A DNA stretch of 44,841 nucleotides from JAFDED01 sp964611635. Lineage in GTDB: Bacteria > Desulfobacterota > JAFDED01. Where the stretch lies: the NCBI GenBank assembly GCA_964611635.1, contig CAZTAS010000015.1:1-44841 (forward strand). The letters run 5' to 3'. The translations under genes were made by a program, and so were the position numbers. The notes below the pieces were generated by a model. The model was not told where the DNA came from and searched no databases. It saw only the letters and a program-made list of their open reading frames with translations. This document shows, one piece after another, positions 1 to 8,467 of the stretch; positions within the stretch are counted from its first letter, which is position 1; each line of letters opens with the position of its first letter.

Positions 1-407
1 GCCACTGCCTTGGTGTTTTCTACGGCTGGCTGGACGGCTACTTTGGTGGGCCCCACCTTCAAGACACCAGAATATACTGCCCCGCCCAGGGTAATTAAAA
101 GTATCAGCCCGAAAATCACAGCAAACCTTCTCTGCCACGGGTGTTGGCTTGGCGTCTCTTCTTCACGCTCAAGACTCAACATCATGATGACGAACAAGAA
201 CAACACCATAATTGCACCGGCGTAAACAATGACCTGAATTGCAGCAATAAATTCTGCTCCTAGTAGCAGAAAAATTCCCGCCATACTGAAAAAAGTGAAT
301 ACAAGGTATAACGCACTATAAATGGGGTTCCGCTGAAGGATTACCATCAGCGAAGCTACCACCACAACTATGCTAAGGATGAAAAAAATCAGGGATGCCA
401 TAACCAT
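1..407 (-). CDS. nuoJ: NADH-quinone oxidoreductase subunit J (partial, C-terminus cut by window edge)
   Basis: Membrane subunit of complex I. The reading frame is open from the ATG at 407 (a second ATG lies at 401) to the window edge, about 135 residues, so the C-terminus is missing. The translation starts MVMASLIFFILS and gives a first membrane helix, then the NuoJ-typical stretch RNPIYSALYLVFTFFSMAG, a third helix containing VYAGAIMVLFLFVIMML, a charged loop, and a further helix. A GGGAG sits 4 bases before the ATG at 407. The stop of nuoI lies 15 bases upstream, so the two are co-transcribed. nuoK-N presumably continue beyond the window. Confidence 0.93.
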   Translation of the reverse strand, partial: MVMASLIFFILSIVVVVASLMVILQRNPIYSALYLVFTFFSMAGIFLLLGAEFIAAIQVIVYAGAIMVLFLFVIMMLSLEREEETPSQHPWQRRFAVIFGLILLITLGGAVYSGVLKVGPTKVAVQPAVENTKAV

Positions 408-422
408 TGAACTCCCAGGGGC

Positions 423-824
423 TCAGGTCTTGAGCAACATTTCCTTGGTTAACAACATACTCTCCCGACTCTCGCCAGCCATCTCATATTTGGTTGTCAT
501 AACTATGGCATTAACCGGGCAGGCCTCCACGCAAAACCCGCAGAATATGCACCGCAGCAGGTCGATGCTGTACTCCACAGGATACATCTCATGCTTTTCG
601 TTCTCCCCCGGTACCACCGTGATACACTGGGCTGGACAGACAGTGGAACACAGGCGACAGGCCACGCATTTTTCCCTGTTTTTCACCTCATCCCATTCGA
701 GATGGTGAAGTCCGCGCCACCGGGGATAGAGCTCTCTTCTTTCTTCCGGATACCGAATAGTGATGGGCGGGTTAAAAAACTCCCACAGCGTGATTTTCAA
801 TCCCTTCAGCAGGGCTCCGATCAT
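423..824 (-). CDS. nuoI: NADH-quinone oxidoreductase subunit I (two [4Fe-4S])
   Basis: Ferredoxin-like subunit that passes electrons from NuoG to NuoB in the peripheral arm of complex I. Two classical CxxCxxCxxxCP motifs are visible: C53, C56, C59, C63 (CVACRLCSTVCP) and C92, C95, C98, C102 (CIFCGFCVEACP). They carry clusters N6a and N6b in the family. The amphipathic N-terminus (ALLKGLKITLWEFFNPPITIRYPEE) is the normal membrane-contact part. At 133 residues it is a little shorter than many NuoI proteins but complete. GGAGAGG stands 6 bases before the ATG. It is followed by nuoJ and separated from nuoH upstream by one copy of the AT-rich repeat. Confidence 0.96.
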   Translation of the reverse strand: MIGALLKGLKITLWEFFNPPITIRYPEERRELYPRWRGLHHLEWDEVKNREKCVACRLCSTVCPAQCITVVPGENEKHEMYPVEYSIDLLRCIFCGFCVEACPVNAIVMTTKYEMAGESRESMLLTKEMLLKT

Positions 825-883
825 GGATTTCCTCTCCGCGCACCGTCTGTCCTGTAGAAACGAGGTTTAACCCCGCAATTTTT

Positions 884-998
884 AATTGAAAAATGAAAAA
901 TTAGCAATCAGCATTTTAAAATTAACGCTCTTGGTTTCCACCTTATATTGCTTGCTAATCTTGCATTGCTAATTGACAATTTTGCAATGATTTTCTTC
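884..998. repeat. AT-rich intergenic repeat, copy A (between nuoH and nuoI)
   Basis: About 115 bases that match the spacer at 2047-2151. Shared blocks in the same order are AATTAGCAAT (near 898-907), CATTTTAAAATTA (912-924), TTGCATTGCTAATTGA (961-976) and CAATGATTTTCT (985-996); only the centre differs. The two ends are imperfect inverted repeats of each other (AATTAGCAAT against ATTGCTAATT), so the transcript could fold into a long hairpin. It fills nearly all of the nuoH-nuoI spacer. Confidence 0.75.
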
Positions 999-1018
999 CA
1001 GCCTCACAGCGGCTGCCG

Positions 1019-1993
1019 TTAAAAGTCGCCGAATAGCTTCATTGACAGCGGCGTAATTAGCACATTGAGCAGGGCAAGAGGCAGCAGCACCTTCCAGCCC
1101 AGTGCCATAAGCTGGTCGTATCTCACGCGGGGATAAGTTCCCCTCACCCAGATGAAGAAGAAAACAACCAGTGCGGTTTTAATGGCGAACCAGATAACGC
1201 CTGGCAGCCATGGGCCCTGCCACCCACCAAGGTAAAGTGTAACAATCAATGCGCTCATTAATAAAAGGTGGGCATATTCCGAGAGGTAAAAAAGTGCGAA
1301 CTTCATGGAGCTGTATTCGGTCATATAACCGCATGTGAGCTCATTCTCGCACTCTACCAGGTCGAACGGAGTCCGACCGATCTCGGCAAATCCCGCCACC
1401 ATGAATATCAGGAAACCAAGAGGCTGTTTGAGGACAAACCAGTAAATCCCCTCCTGGGCTTCAACGATGCGTGCCACGCTTAATGTGCCGGTATGCATCA
1501 CAATGCCGATAACCGCGACACCTGCCGCCAGTTCGTAGGAAATCATCTGGGCGGAAGAGCGAATCCCGCCCAGCAACGGATACTTGCTGTTGGAGGACCA
1601 TCCAGCCAGCACCACCCCATAGACACCCAGAGATGAGACGGCGAACAGGTAAAGGAGTCCTACATTGATGTCGGTAACGTACATACGAGGTCCAAAAGGA
1701 ATCACAGCAAAGGGAATCAGCGCGCACGTGACCATAATGACAGGGGCTATCCAGTAAACGGGCCTCGCGGCCATGGTCACATCAACCTCCTCCTTGAAGA
1801 AGAGCTTGAGCCCGTCAGCTATTGGTTGGAGGAGACCCCAAGGCCCCACACGGTTAGGCCCATAGCGGATCTGTATGAATCCAAGAAGCTTCCGCTCGGC
1901 CAGGGTGAGATATGCCACCGTCCCCAGCACCACCCCCAGCACGATGAGAACCTTGATCAATTGCCAGATGAAAAATATGATGGCATCAAGCAA
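1019..1993 (-). CDS. nuoH: NADH-quinone oxidoreductase subunit H
   Basis: Membrane subunit at the junction of the two arms of complex I, forming part of the quinone chamber. The 324 residues contain about eight hydrophobic helices and the family signature GPNRVGPWGLLQPIADGLK near residues 45-63, followed by the acidic-loop region. The quinone-site loop reads RTPFDLVECENELTCGY, where most relatives have TPFDLPEAENELVAGY: the acidic residues are kept but two cysteines are new. The start is TTG at 1993; AAGGAG lies 7 bases upstream and supports it. Copies of an AT-rich repeat lie on both sides. It follows nuoG in the operon. Confidence 0.96.
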   Translation of the reverse strand: MLDAIIFFIWQLIKVLIVLGVVLGTVAYLTLAERKLLGFIQIRYGPNRVGPWGLLQPIADGLKLFFKEEVDVTMAARPVYWIAPVIMVTCALIPFAVIPFGPRMYVTDINVGLLYLFAVSSLGVYGVVLAGWSSNSKYPLLGGIRSSAQMISYELAAGVAVIGIVMHTGTLSVARIVEAQEGIYWFVLKQPLGFLIFMVAGFAEIGRTPFDLVECENELTCGYMTEYSSMKFALFYLSEYAHLLLMSALIVTLYLGGWQGPWLPGVIWFAIKTALVVFFFIWVRGTYPRVRYDQLMALGWKVLLPLALLNVLITPLSMKLFGDF

Positions 1994-2046
1994 GCTTACG
2001 CTCCTTAATTGTCGGAGGAAATGCCGGTCTCAGGGTATCACTCCAT

Positions 2047-2151
2047 AATTGCAAAATGAATAATTAGCAATTATCATTTTAAAATTATCTTTTCTCTCCA
2101 ATTACTTTGTTAATTTTGCATTGCTAATTGATAATTTTACAATGATTTTCT
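2047..2151. repeat. AT-rich intergenic repeat, copy B (between nuoG and nuoH)
   Basis: About 105 bases matching copy A at 884-998 in sequence and orientation. Shared blocks are AATTAGCAAT (2062-2071), CATTTTAAAATTA (2075-2087), TTGCATTGCTAATTGA (2116-2131) and CAATGATTTTCT (2140-2151). The ends are imperfectly inverted. It starts just after the nuoG stop on the transcribed strand and ends about 50 bases before the nuoH start, leaving the ribosome binding site of nuoH outside the repeat. Confidence 0.75.
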
Positions 2152-2156
2152 CGGGA

Positions 2157-4757
2157 TCAGGCCTTTTTCTCCAGCTTGACCTGGCAGATAAAACCCCCCT
2201 TTGTTAACACATTCACGCGCTGTTTCGGGAAATGAGGTGACGTCCACAATACCCCGGCCGGACAGCGCTCAGTTGTTCTCGCTTTAAGCTCCACATGACC
2301 CCTTTGTGATTTAGCGATAACCCTGTCTCCTCCCGTAATGCCCAAGCGAGCTGCATCTTCAGGATTTATCTCAACAACAGCCTCTGGATCGATCTTCAGT
2401 AGCTCTTCCATCCGGGTTGTAAGAGAACCCAAATGATGCAGGGATGGCCCGATTAGGAGGGTGAACGGATAATCACCCTTTTCATTCTCTTTATCTTCAT
2501 TTGAAAAGGAGACGGGGAGGAACCGCGCCCGAATTTTCTCCTGGATTTCGATATCGCCGTTGGATGGCCACTGTCGGCCCATGCTCCCCAAGTCCGAATA
2601 GCACAAACCACGATACTGGGGAACCATCTGGGAAATTTCCTGCATGATATTCCCGGGGGAAGCGTATTCCATTGAGAACCCCATTTTATCAGCCAGCATC
2701 GATAAAATCTTCCAGTCCGGAAGGCTCTGGCCTTTTCGGCCTAAAGCGGGTCTGAGCCGCTGGATTCGCCGCTCGGCATTGGTGAACGTTCCCTCTTTTT
2801 CTGCAAAGGTGGAAGAGGGTAATACGCAGTGGGCCCCCCTTCCCGTTTCGGTGAGGAAAGGATCCTGAACTATCAGAAGATCGAGGTTTTTTAGCGCCGC
2901 CTCAACTCGTCCAGCATCAGGAAAGGATACCACAGGATCGGCTCCCATTATGTAAAGAGCCGATATTTCTCCCCGCTCGATGGCCTCGATCATCTGTGCG
3001 GCTGAAAGGCCTTCCTTCTCCGGCACCGGCCTTTGCCAGGCCTTTCCGAAGGCCGCGGCTTCCATGAGCCCCTGGTGGCCGGGGAGGCGATCCGGCGCCG
3101 CGCCCATATCCAGCAGCCCCTGCATATTGCTCCAGAGAGCTGAGGGGAAAATCCCCCCGTTTTCTAGGCATCCTGCCAGCAGCGCCAGGTTCACGGCGGC
3201 AGCTGCGCTGTTTTCCCCGTCGGGCTGGCCCAGAAAAAAGTGACCGAAGACAACGCAGCGCCCTACTTTTCCCATAAAATCACAGGCCGCATCCCGAACG
3301 TCGGCTGCTGGAACAGCCGTGGACTTCTCCACTGCATCCCAGGAGAGCTTCTCCAGGGTCTTCCGGAGTGCGGCCTCGTTATCCACGTGATCCTGAACAA
3401 AAGAGCGATCATAAAGCTCTTCTGCCAGGATGGTCTTCATAAGCCCCCCCAGCAGTTCCGCCTCTGATCCGGGGCGGTACGTCAGCCGGGAAGTGGCGAA
3501 GTTGTCCAGCTTGGTCCCAACTGGATTGGCAATCACCAGTCTCGCTCCCCGGTCGCGGGCGGCCCAGATGACGGGCAGAGAAGCCACGGGCATCTCTCTG
3601 GCAAGGTCGCATCCTACCACCAGGATGGCACCTGCACGACCCAAGACATCCAGAATTCCCGCCGCCCCCGGGACTCCGGTGGCCTCCTCCATCACCCGGA
3701 TGGCCTGTCTGTATCCCATGGCAGCGATGCTATCAATATTGGGAGTACCCACTGCCGCCCGGAGGAACTTTTGGAACAGGTAATTATCCTCATTGGTAGC
3801 CCGTGGTGAGGCAAGCCCCCCCACATCATTTGGGCCCTTTTGCTCCACGATCTGCCTCAATTTCCGGGCCACATAATCCAGGGCCTCCGGCCACGTGGTA
3901 GGGGTCAACTCTCCCGATTTTCTTATCAGGGGTGAGGATAGCCGCTCAGGGCTGTTAACGAATCCATACCCGAAGAACCCTCTGCTGCACAGGTTCCCTT
4001 CATTAATGGTTTCCTTGTCCGGTGACATGATCCTGAGGAGGCGACCGTCCTTGACGTGCAGCTCCACGTTGCATCCCCGGCCGCAGTGAGGACAAACGGA
4101 GGGTATGCGGGTGAGCTCCCATGATCGGGCCCTGAACTTGAAGGGTTTATGAATCAGCGCTCCCACCGGGCATACCTGGACGCATTGGCCGCAAAACTCG
4201 CAGTTCAATGGCTCCCCATCCACGGTATCGACGTATGTTTCATAGCCCTGGCCAACAAGGCGGTAAGCGCCGAATCCCTGGACTTCCCAGCAGATATTTA
4301 TGCACCGCAAGCAGCGAACGCATCGGTCGCTGTGGTACTCGATGAGAGGCCATTCATAGTTGATCTTCGGCTCCATGGCCTCAAGCTCGTAATTCTTCTG
4401 CGTCACGCCCAAATCATAGGCCAGGTTCTGCAGTTCACACTCACCGCCGGCATCGCAGACCGGGCAATCCAAGGGATGGTCGATGAGCAGGAACTGGATG
4501 GCCTCTTTTCGCAGCCAATGGAGATGTTCCGATTGCGTGGTAACCACCATGCCATCCACCAACGGAGTGTTGCAGGCCGTAACAGGCTTGTCGGCACCTT
4601 CAACCTCAACCAGACAGATGCGGCACGAGGCCATGGGCCCCAGCTTATCCATGTAACAAAGCGTAGGAATATGAATCCCTACCTCACGGGCAGCCTTCAG
4701 GATGGTAGTCTCCTCGGGAACAACAAGCTCTTTGCCGTCAATTGTTGCGCGTATCAT
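2157..4757 (-). CDS. nuoG: NADH-quinone oxidoreductase subunit G (iron-sulfur/molybdopterin-fold)
   Basis: Large iron-sulfur subunit of the complex I peripheral arm, 866 residues from the ATG at 4757 (GAGG about 6 bases upstream). An in-frame start 12 codons further up is less likely because the family begins at MIRATIDGKE. The first 20 bases overlap the gene before it. Visible in order: a plant-type [2Fe-2S] site (C34, C45, C48, C62), a HisCys3 site (HPLDCPVCDAGGECELQ), two ferredoxin-like motifs (CVRCLRCINIC and CEFCGQCVQVCP), an N7-type motif (CPHCGRGCNVELHV with a later LCSRG), then the molybdopterin-oxidoreductase fold. The Cys/Sec found at the formate dehydrogenase active site is absent (region NIDSIAAMGYRQ), which argues for NuoG and against a formate dehydrogenase. 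Confidence 0.93.
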   Translation of the reverse strand: MIRATIDGKELVVPEETTILKAAREVGIHIPTLCYMDKLGPMASCRICLVEVEGADKPVTACNTPLVDGMVVTTQSEHLHWLRKEAIQFLLIDHPLDCPVCDAGGECELQNLAYDLGVTQKNYELEAMEPKINYEWPLIEYHSDRCVRCLRCINICWEVQGFGAYRLVGQGYETYVDTVDGEPLNCEFCGQCVQVCPVGALIHKPFKFRARSWELTRIPSVCPHCGRGCNVELHVKDGRLLRIMSPDKETINEGNLCSRGFFGYGFVNSPERLSSPLIRKSGELTPTTWPEALDYVARKLRQIVEQKGPNDVGGLASPRATNEDNYLFQKFLRAAVGTPNIDSIAAMGYRQAIRVMEEATGVPGAAGILDVLGRAGAILVVGCDLAREMPVASLPVIWAARDRGARLVIANPVGTKLDNFATSRLTYRPGSEAELLGGLMKTILAEELYDRSFVQDHVDNEAALRKTLEKLSWDAVEKSTAVPAADVRDAACDFMGKVGRCVVFGHFFLGQPDGENSAAAAVNLALLAGCLENGGIFPSALWSNMQGLLDMGAAPDRLPGHQGLMEAAAFGKAWQRPVPEKEGLSAAQMIEAIERGEISALYIMGADPVVSFPDAGRVEAALKNLDLLIVQDPFLTETGRGAHCVLPSSTFAEKEGTFTNAERRIQRLRPALGRKGQSLPDWKILSMLADKMGFSMEYASPGNIMQEISQMVPQYRGLCYSDLGSMGRQWPSNGDIEIQEKIRARFLPVSFSNEDKENEKGDYPFTLLIGPSLHHLGSLTTRMEELLKIDPEAVVEINPEDAARLGITGGDRVIAKSQRGHVELKARTTERCPAGVLWTSPHFPKQRVNVLTKGGFICQVKLEKKA

Positions 4758-6747
4758 CCCGATCCTCGATTGAATCCGCTGGTATTTCTTCAATTTCCGT
4801 TGCCAACATCAGGACCCGATAGCACCTCAGGCAGCGTTCCGCATCCCGGATGGCCGCATCGGGTGTAAAACCTAGCTCCACTTCGCCGAAGGTGTGAATT
4901 CGAGTCTCGGGAGGGAGGTACCCCATGGTGGATTTGTACCACCCGCCCGGAATCCCGACTTTTTCGGTGGGATCGTAAACACCAAGTTGCTTGATAATTT
5001 TTTCCATCCGCCGATATTCTGGCAGATGAAACTCTTCTCCGCGGATATACTGCTCGATGGCCTGCGCGGCATCATACCCTGCGGCCAGAGCCCCCACCAG
5101 AACATCTGGTCCCGTTACGCAATCACCCGCTGAGAAAACCCCCGGCCGATCCGTCGTGAGGCTATCTTCGTTGACAATCACAGTATTCCACTTGGAGACC
5201 TGGATCCCATGCTTTTCTTCAATGAATTCCAGGTTTACATCCTGTCCGATGGCCGGGATCACTACATCCACATCTATGGTGAACTCGCTGCCCTCGATAG
5301 GCACGGGCCGACGGCGGCCACTGGCATCGGGCTCACCCAGTTCCATGCGAATACACTCCAGTCCCACCACTTTGCTATTTTGGGCCAGTATCCGAGTGGG
5401 AAGCGTAAGATATTGGAAGTTGACCCCTTCTTTTTCCGCATCTTCGATTTCTACATCGTCTGCTGGCATCTCCTTGCGACTTCGGCGATAGAGAAGGTTT
5501 ACTTCTTCAAATCCAACCCTGAAGGCGCTTCGGACGCAGTCGATAGCCACATTACCGCCTCCCACCACGGCGATTTTCTTTCCCTTGTAAATCTCATTGC
5601 CCAGAGCTATGTCTCGCAGAAAATGAACACCGTGGATAAACCCTTCATACCCGGCATCCTCCCCTTCCACCCGCATCTTCTTACTTTCATGCGCGCCCAC
5701 GGCGATTAGGATAGCCTTGTACTCTTGTTTTTCCAGATCCTCCAGGGAAAAGTCTCTCCCCATGCGGTTGTTATAGCGGAACTCTGCACCCAGCCGCTGA
5801 ATGGCATCTATCTCATAGCCCAGCGCATTCCTTGGCAGCCTGTAATCTGGAATCCCCACAGCAGCCATACCGCCTCCTTCGGGGAGGGCATCAAAAATGG
5901 TGCAGTGAAATCCTTTCAGACCAAGGTAAAAAGCTGCCGACAAGCCCGCAGGCCCAGCACCGATAATGGCTACCTTTTCCTTCTGCTCCTCAGTTAGCCT
6001 TGATACTTTGGGCTCAGGGCTAAGTGTCCACTCGTAGTCGGCAACGAAGCGCTTGAGGAATTTGATTTGGATGGTGTCATCCACAAGATTGCGGCGGCAG
6101 TTGAACTCGCAGGGACGAATGCAGACACGACCGATAGTGCCTGGCTGAGGACACCGTTCCCGCACCAGGTCCAGCGATTCCCTAAAGCGGCGCTCTTTGA
6201 TGAGCTCCACATAGCCAGGCACATCTAGGCTGGCAGGGCATGCGGCACGGCAAGGTGCTGTTATATGCCAACGGTAATGACCACGTGTAACTGATTTTTT
6301 CTGCGTAATGAGATCCTCGAAATCCTTATGATAATGCTTCAATGCGTGCAGTATGGGAAGGGGCCCTGTTTTTCCTATCTCGCACTTGGAGGCGGCCATG
6401 ATGTCTGCCCCCAGCCGCTCGAGCTTTTCCAGGTCATCCTTTTCGCCACCAGCCGTGCAGATGCGGGTGAGGATCTCTCGCATGAGGCGGGTTCCCACAC
6501 GGCATGGAATACACTTCCCGCAGGATGCCTCCTGGATGGCTTCCATGTAATTGCGACTCATATCGGGGATGCTTACCTTCTCGTCCATAACGATCAGGCC
6601 TTTCCATCCCATTAAGGCAGTAATGCGTTCCCCTGGCTCGAATTCTGCGGGCACCTTCACACCCGTCAATTCCACTCGATCAGGATCGGTTTTACCACGG
6701 TTATCCAGAATCTCGCCCGTCCAACTGCTGAAGCTAATCTCTGTCAT
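4738..6747 (-). CDS. NuoF C-terminal [4Fe-4S] domain fused to GltD-like FAD/NAD(P)H oxidoreductase
   Basis: A 669-residue chimera in the operon slot where nuoE and nuoF are expected. Residues 45-145 match only the end of NuoF: GLIVMDEKV, SCGKCIPCRVGT with C76, C79, C82, and C122 after the usual 39-residue gap, the ligands of cluster N3. The NADH/FMN Rossmann part of NuoF and the thioredoxin-like NuoE are absent. Residues 160-240 are a GltD-type double-cluster domain (C166, C170, C209, C213, C217). An FAD motif (AIIGAGPAGLSAA, about 260-272) and an NAD(P)H motif (IAVVGGGNVAIDC, 392-404) with LYRRSRKEMPA (419-429) follow; arginines at the latter site bind the NADPH 2'-phosphate in relatives. 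A CLRCY motif is at 639-643. GGAG is 7 bases before the ATG. I infer that it feeds NAD(P)H- or ferredoxin-derived electrons into NuoG. Confidence 0.88.
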   Translation of the reverse strand: MTEISFSSWTGEILDNRGKTDPDRVELTGVKVPAEFEPGERITALMGWKGLIVMDEKVSIPDMSRNYMEAIQEASCGKCIPCRVGTRLMREILTRICTAGGEKDDLEKLERLGADIMAASKCEIGKTGPLPILHALKHYHKDFEDLITQKKSVTRGHYRWHITAPCRAACPASLDVPGYVELIKERRFRESLDLVRERCPQPGTIGRVCIRPCEFNCRRNLVDDTIQIKFLKRFVADYEWTLSPEPKVSRLTEEQKEKVAIIGAGPAGLSAAFYLGLKGFHCTIFDALPEGGGMAAVGIPDYRLPRNALGYEIDAIQRLGAEFRYNNRMGRDFSLEDLEKQEYKAILIAVGAHESKKMRVEGEDAGYEGFIHGVHFLRDIALGNEIYKGKKIAVVGGGNVAIDCVRSAFRVGFEEVNLLYRRSRKEMPADDVEIEDAEKEGVNFQYLTLPTRILAQNSKVVGLECIRMELGEPDASGRRRPVPIEGSEFTIDVDVVIPAIGQDVNLEFIEEKHGIQVSKWNTVIVNEDSLTTDRPGVFSAGDCVTGPDVLVGALAAGYDAAQAIEQYIRGEEFHLPEYRRMEKIIKQLGVYDPTEKVGIPGGWYKSTMGYLPPETRIHTFGEVELGFTPDAAIRDAERCLRCYRVLMLATEIEEIPADSIEDRDDTRNN

Positions 6748-6780
6748 TACGAATCTCCAAGGATATCAAGGTCTCTTTCA

Positions 6781-7953
6781 CTAGCGATCAACCTCGGCAA
6801 GGACAATGTCGATGCTCGACAATATGGAGACCAGATCCGCTATAAGCCGTCCCTCGACCATCTGCGCTACAGGTTCCAAATTGACGAAAGTAGGCGGCCT
6901 GATGCGACAACGATAAGGCCGGCTCTCACCATTGCTGACGATGTAAAAGCCCAATTCGCCGCGGGGCGACTCTATTGCGTGGTACACCTCTCCCACAGGA
7001 GGCCGAAAGCCTATAGCCGTAATGAGGAAATGATGAATCAATGCCTCGATGTTTTCCAGAGTATCCTCTTTGGGAGGAATTTTGACCTGCGGAGCGTCGG
7101 CATTAATAGGCCCGGAAGGGAGGTTTTCCAGCGCCTGCCGGATGATCCTGTTGGATTGATGCATTTCTTTAATTCGAACCTGGTATCGATCCCATACATC
7201 ACCGTTGGTACCCGTTGGAATATCAAAGTCAAAATCATCATATGAGGAATAAGGCTGGGTCTTTCTCAGATCATGGGCGAGGCCTGAGGCTCGGAGTATT
7301 GGACCTGTTACACCCCAATTGATGAGCTCTTCCATGGGAAGGATACCGACTCCCTTGGTTCGTTCCATATAGATAATATTTTTGGTCAGCAACCCTTCGT
7401 ATTCATCTACGCGGGAAGGAAAGGGCTTTGTAAACTCCAGAGCTTTTCCCACGAATCCATCGGGAAGGTCCGCAGCCATACCTCCCACACGGAAGTATGA
7501 TGGGGTGAGCCTCCCTCCGGTGGCCATCTCGAACAGGTCGAAGATATCTTCCCGCTCGCGAATTGTGTAAAAGAACGGCGTAAAAGCGCCAAGGTCATGG
7601 CCGTGGGCGCCCAACCAGAAAAGGTGGCTGGCAATTCGGCTAAGCTCGGCCATAATGACGCGGATGTACTGGCAGCGCTTGGGAACCTCGATATCCAGCA
7701 GCTTCTCCACTGCCAGCACGAAGGCAAAATTATTCATCATGGCTGCCATGTAATCGACACGATCCGTAATCGTGATGATTTGGTGGTATGTCTTATTCTC
7801 GCACAGCTTTTCGAACCCGCTATGGAGATAACCAATATGTATGGTGGCCTTGCGGACGTATTCCCCATCAAGTTCACAAACAATCCTGAGCACGCCATGT
7901 GTGCTGGGATGGTGTGGGCCCACATTCAAGGTCAGCAGTTCAGTCTCAGCCAT
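6781..7953 (-). CDS. nuoD: NADH-quinone oxidoreductase subunit D
   Basis: The 49-kDa-type subunit that, with NuoB and NuoH, forms the quinone-reduction site of complex I. The 390 residues include the N-terminal GPHHPSTHGVLRIV, the quinone-site histidine loop, and RVDYMAAMMNN, which carries the expected tyrosine. Later family motifs are ESPRGELGFYIVSNG and a C-terminal stretch ending in the conserved SSIDIVLAEVDR. The ATG overlaps the end of nuoC by 8 bases, so translation is probably coupled. NuoC and NuoD are separate here, unlike the E. coli NuoCD fusion. The gap to the chimeric NuoF-GltD gene downstream is 33 bases. Confidence 0.97.
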   Translation of the reverse strand: MAETELLTLNVGPHHPSTHGVLRIVCELDGEYVRKATIHIGYLHSGFEKLCENKTYHQIITITDRVDYMAAMMNNFAFVLAVEKLLDIEVPKRCQYIRVIMAELSRIASHLFWLGAHGHDLGAFTPFFYTIREREDIFDLFEMATGGRLTPSYFRVGGMAADLPDGFVGKALEFTKPFPSRVDEYEGLLTKNIIYMERTKGVGILPMEELINWGVTGPILRASGLAHDLRKTQPYSSYDDFDFDIPTGTNGDVWDRYQVRIKEMHQSNRIIRQALENLPSGPINADAPQVKIPPKEDTLENIEALIHHFLITAIGFRPPVGEVYHAIESPRGELGFYIVSNGESRPYRCRIRPPTFVNLEPVAQMVEGRLIADLVSILSSIDIVLAEVDR

Positions 7954-8467
7954 GATTTTCCACTTCGTACGAAGCCCCTTCGGAATCCATGCCTTTGAGG
8001 GGGTAATCCTTTCGCAGCGGGTGTCCCTGCCAATCCTCAGGAAGGACTATCCTGCGCAGATCCGGATGTCCTTTAAAATGGATGCCCATAAGGTCAAACA
8101 CTTCTCGCTCCAACCAATTAGCGGTTTTCCACACAGAAGTTACCGAATTTATGGAGGGTTGATCTCCCCCCACGCTGGCTTTGAGTCTTAGCCTGTAATT
8201 ATGGGTAAGAGAATACAAGTGGTAAACGACATCGAAGCGCTCAGCTCGCTTTGGATAATCCAAGCTGGTGACATCCATCAGAAAATTGAACTGCAGCGCC
8301 TCATCATCCCTGAGAAACTGGCAGATGTGGATTACGGCTGATGGCCGTATCCTTACCGTTACCTCATCCCGAAAGGTAGAAACTTCAATCGTGTCATCGG
8401 GGAATTTATTGCGAAGCTTCCTTACGGTGATGTTGTTCTCAATGGTATTGATCGAATGCTTCGTCAT
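7946..8467 (-). CDS. nuoC: NADH-quinone oxidoreductase subunit C
   Basis: The 30-kDa-type subunit of the complex I peripheral arm, 173 residues starting MTKHSINTIENN. The frame is open further upstream, but that part is nuoB read in another frame. The ATG at 8467 forms a TAATG junction with the nuoB stop, the usual sign of coupled translation. The family signature is present near the C-terminus: WLEREVFDLMGIHFKGHP, followed by RRIVLPEDWQGHPLRKDYPL. The last 8 bases overlap nuoD. Confidence 0.97.
   Translation of the reverse strand: MTKHSINTIENNITVRKLRNKFPDDTIEVSTFRDEVTVRIRPSAVIHICQFLRDDEALQFNFLMDVTSLDYPKRAERFDVVYHLYSLTHNYRLRLKASVGGDQPSINSVTSVWKTANWLEREVFDLMGIHFKGHPDLRRIVLPEDWQGHPLRKDYPLKGMDSEGASYEVENHG

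Noticed and set aside
2157..4757. Reading the NuoG-like gene as a formate dehydrogenase catalytic subunit
   Set aside because: The iron-sulfur order fits both, but the active-site Cys/Sec is absent and the gene sits between nuo genes.
4149..4868. Long plus-strand open frame (239 codons) opposite nuoG
   Set aside because: It is the antisense of the conserved iron-sulfur region of nuoG and has no protein-like motifs.
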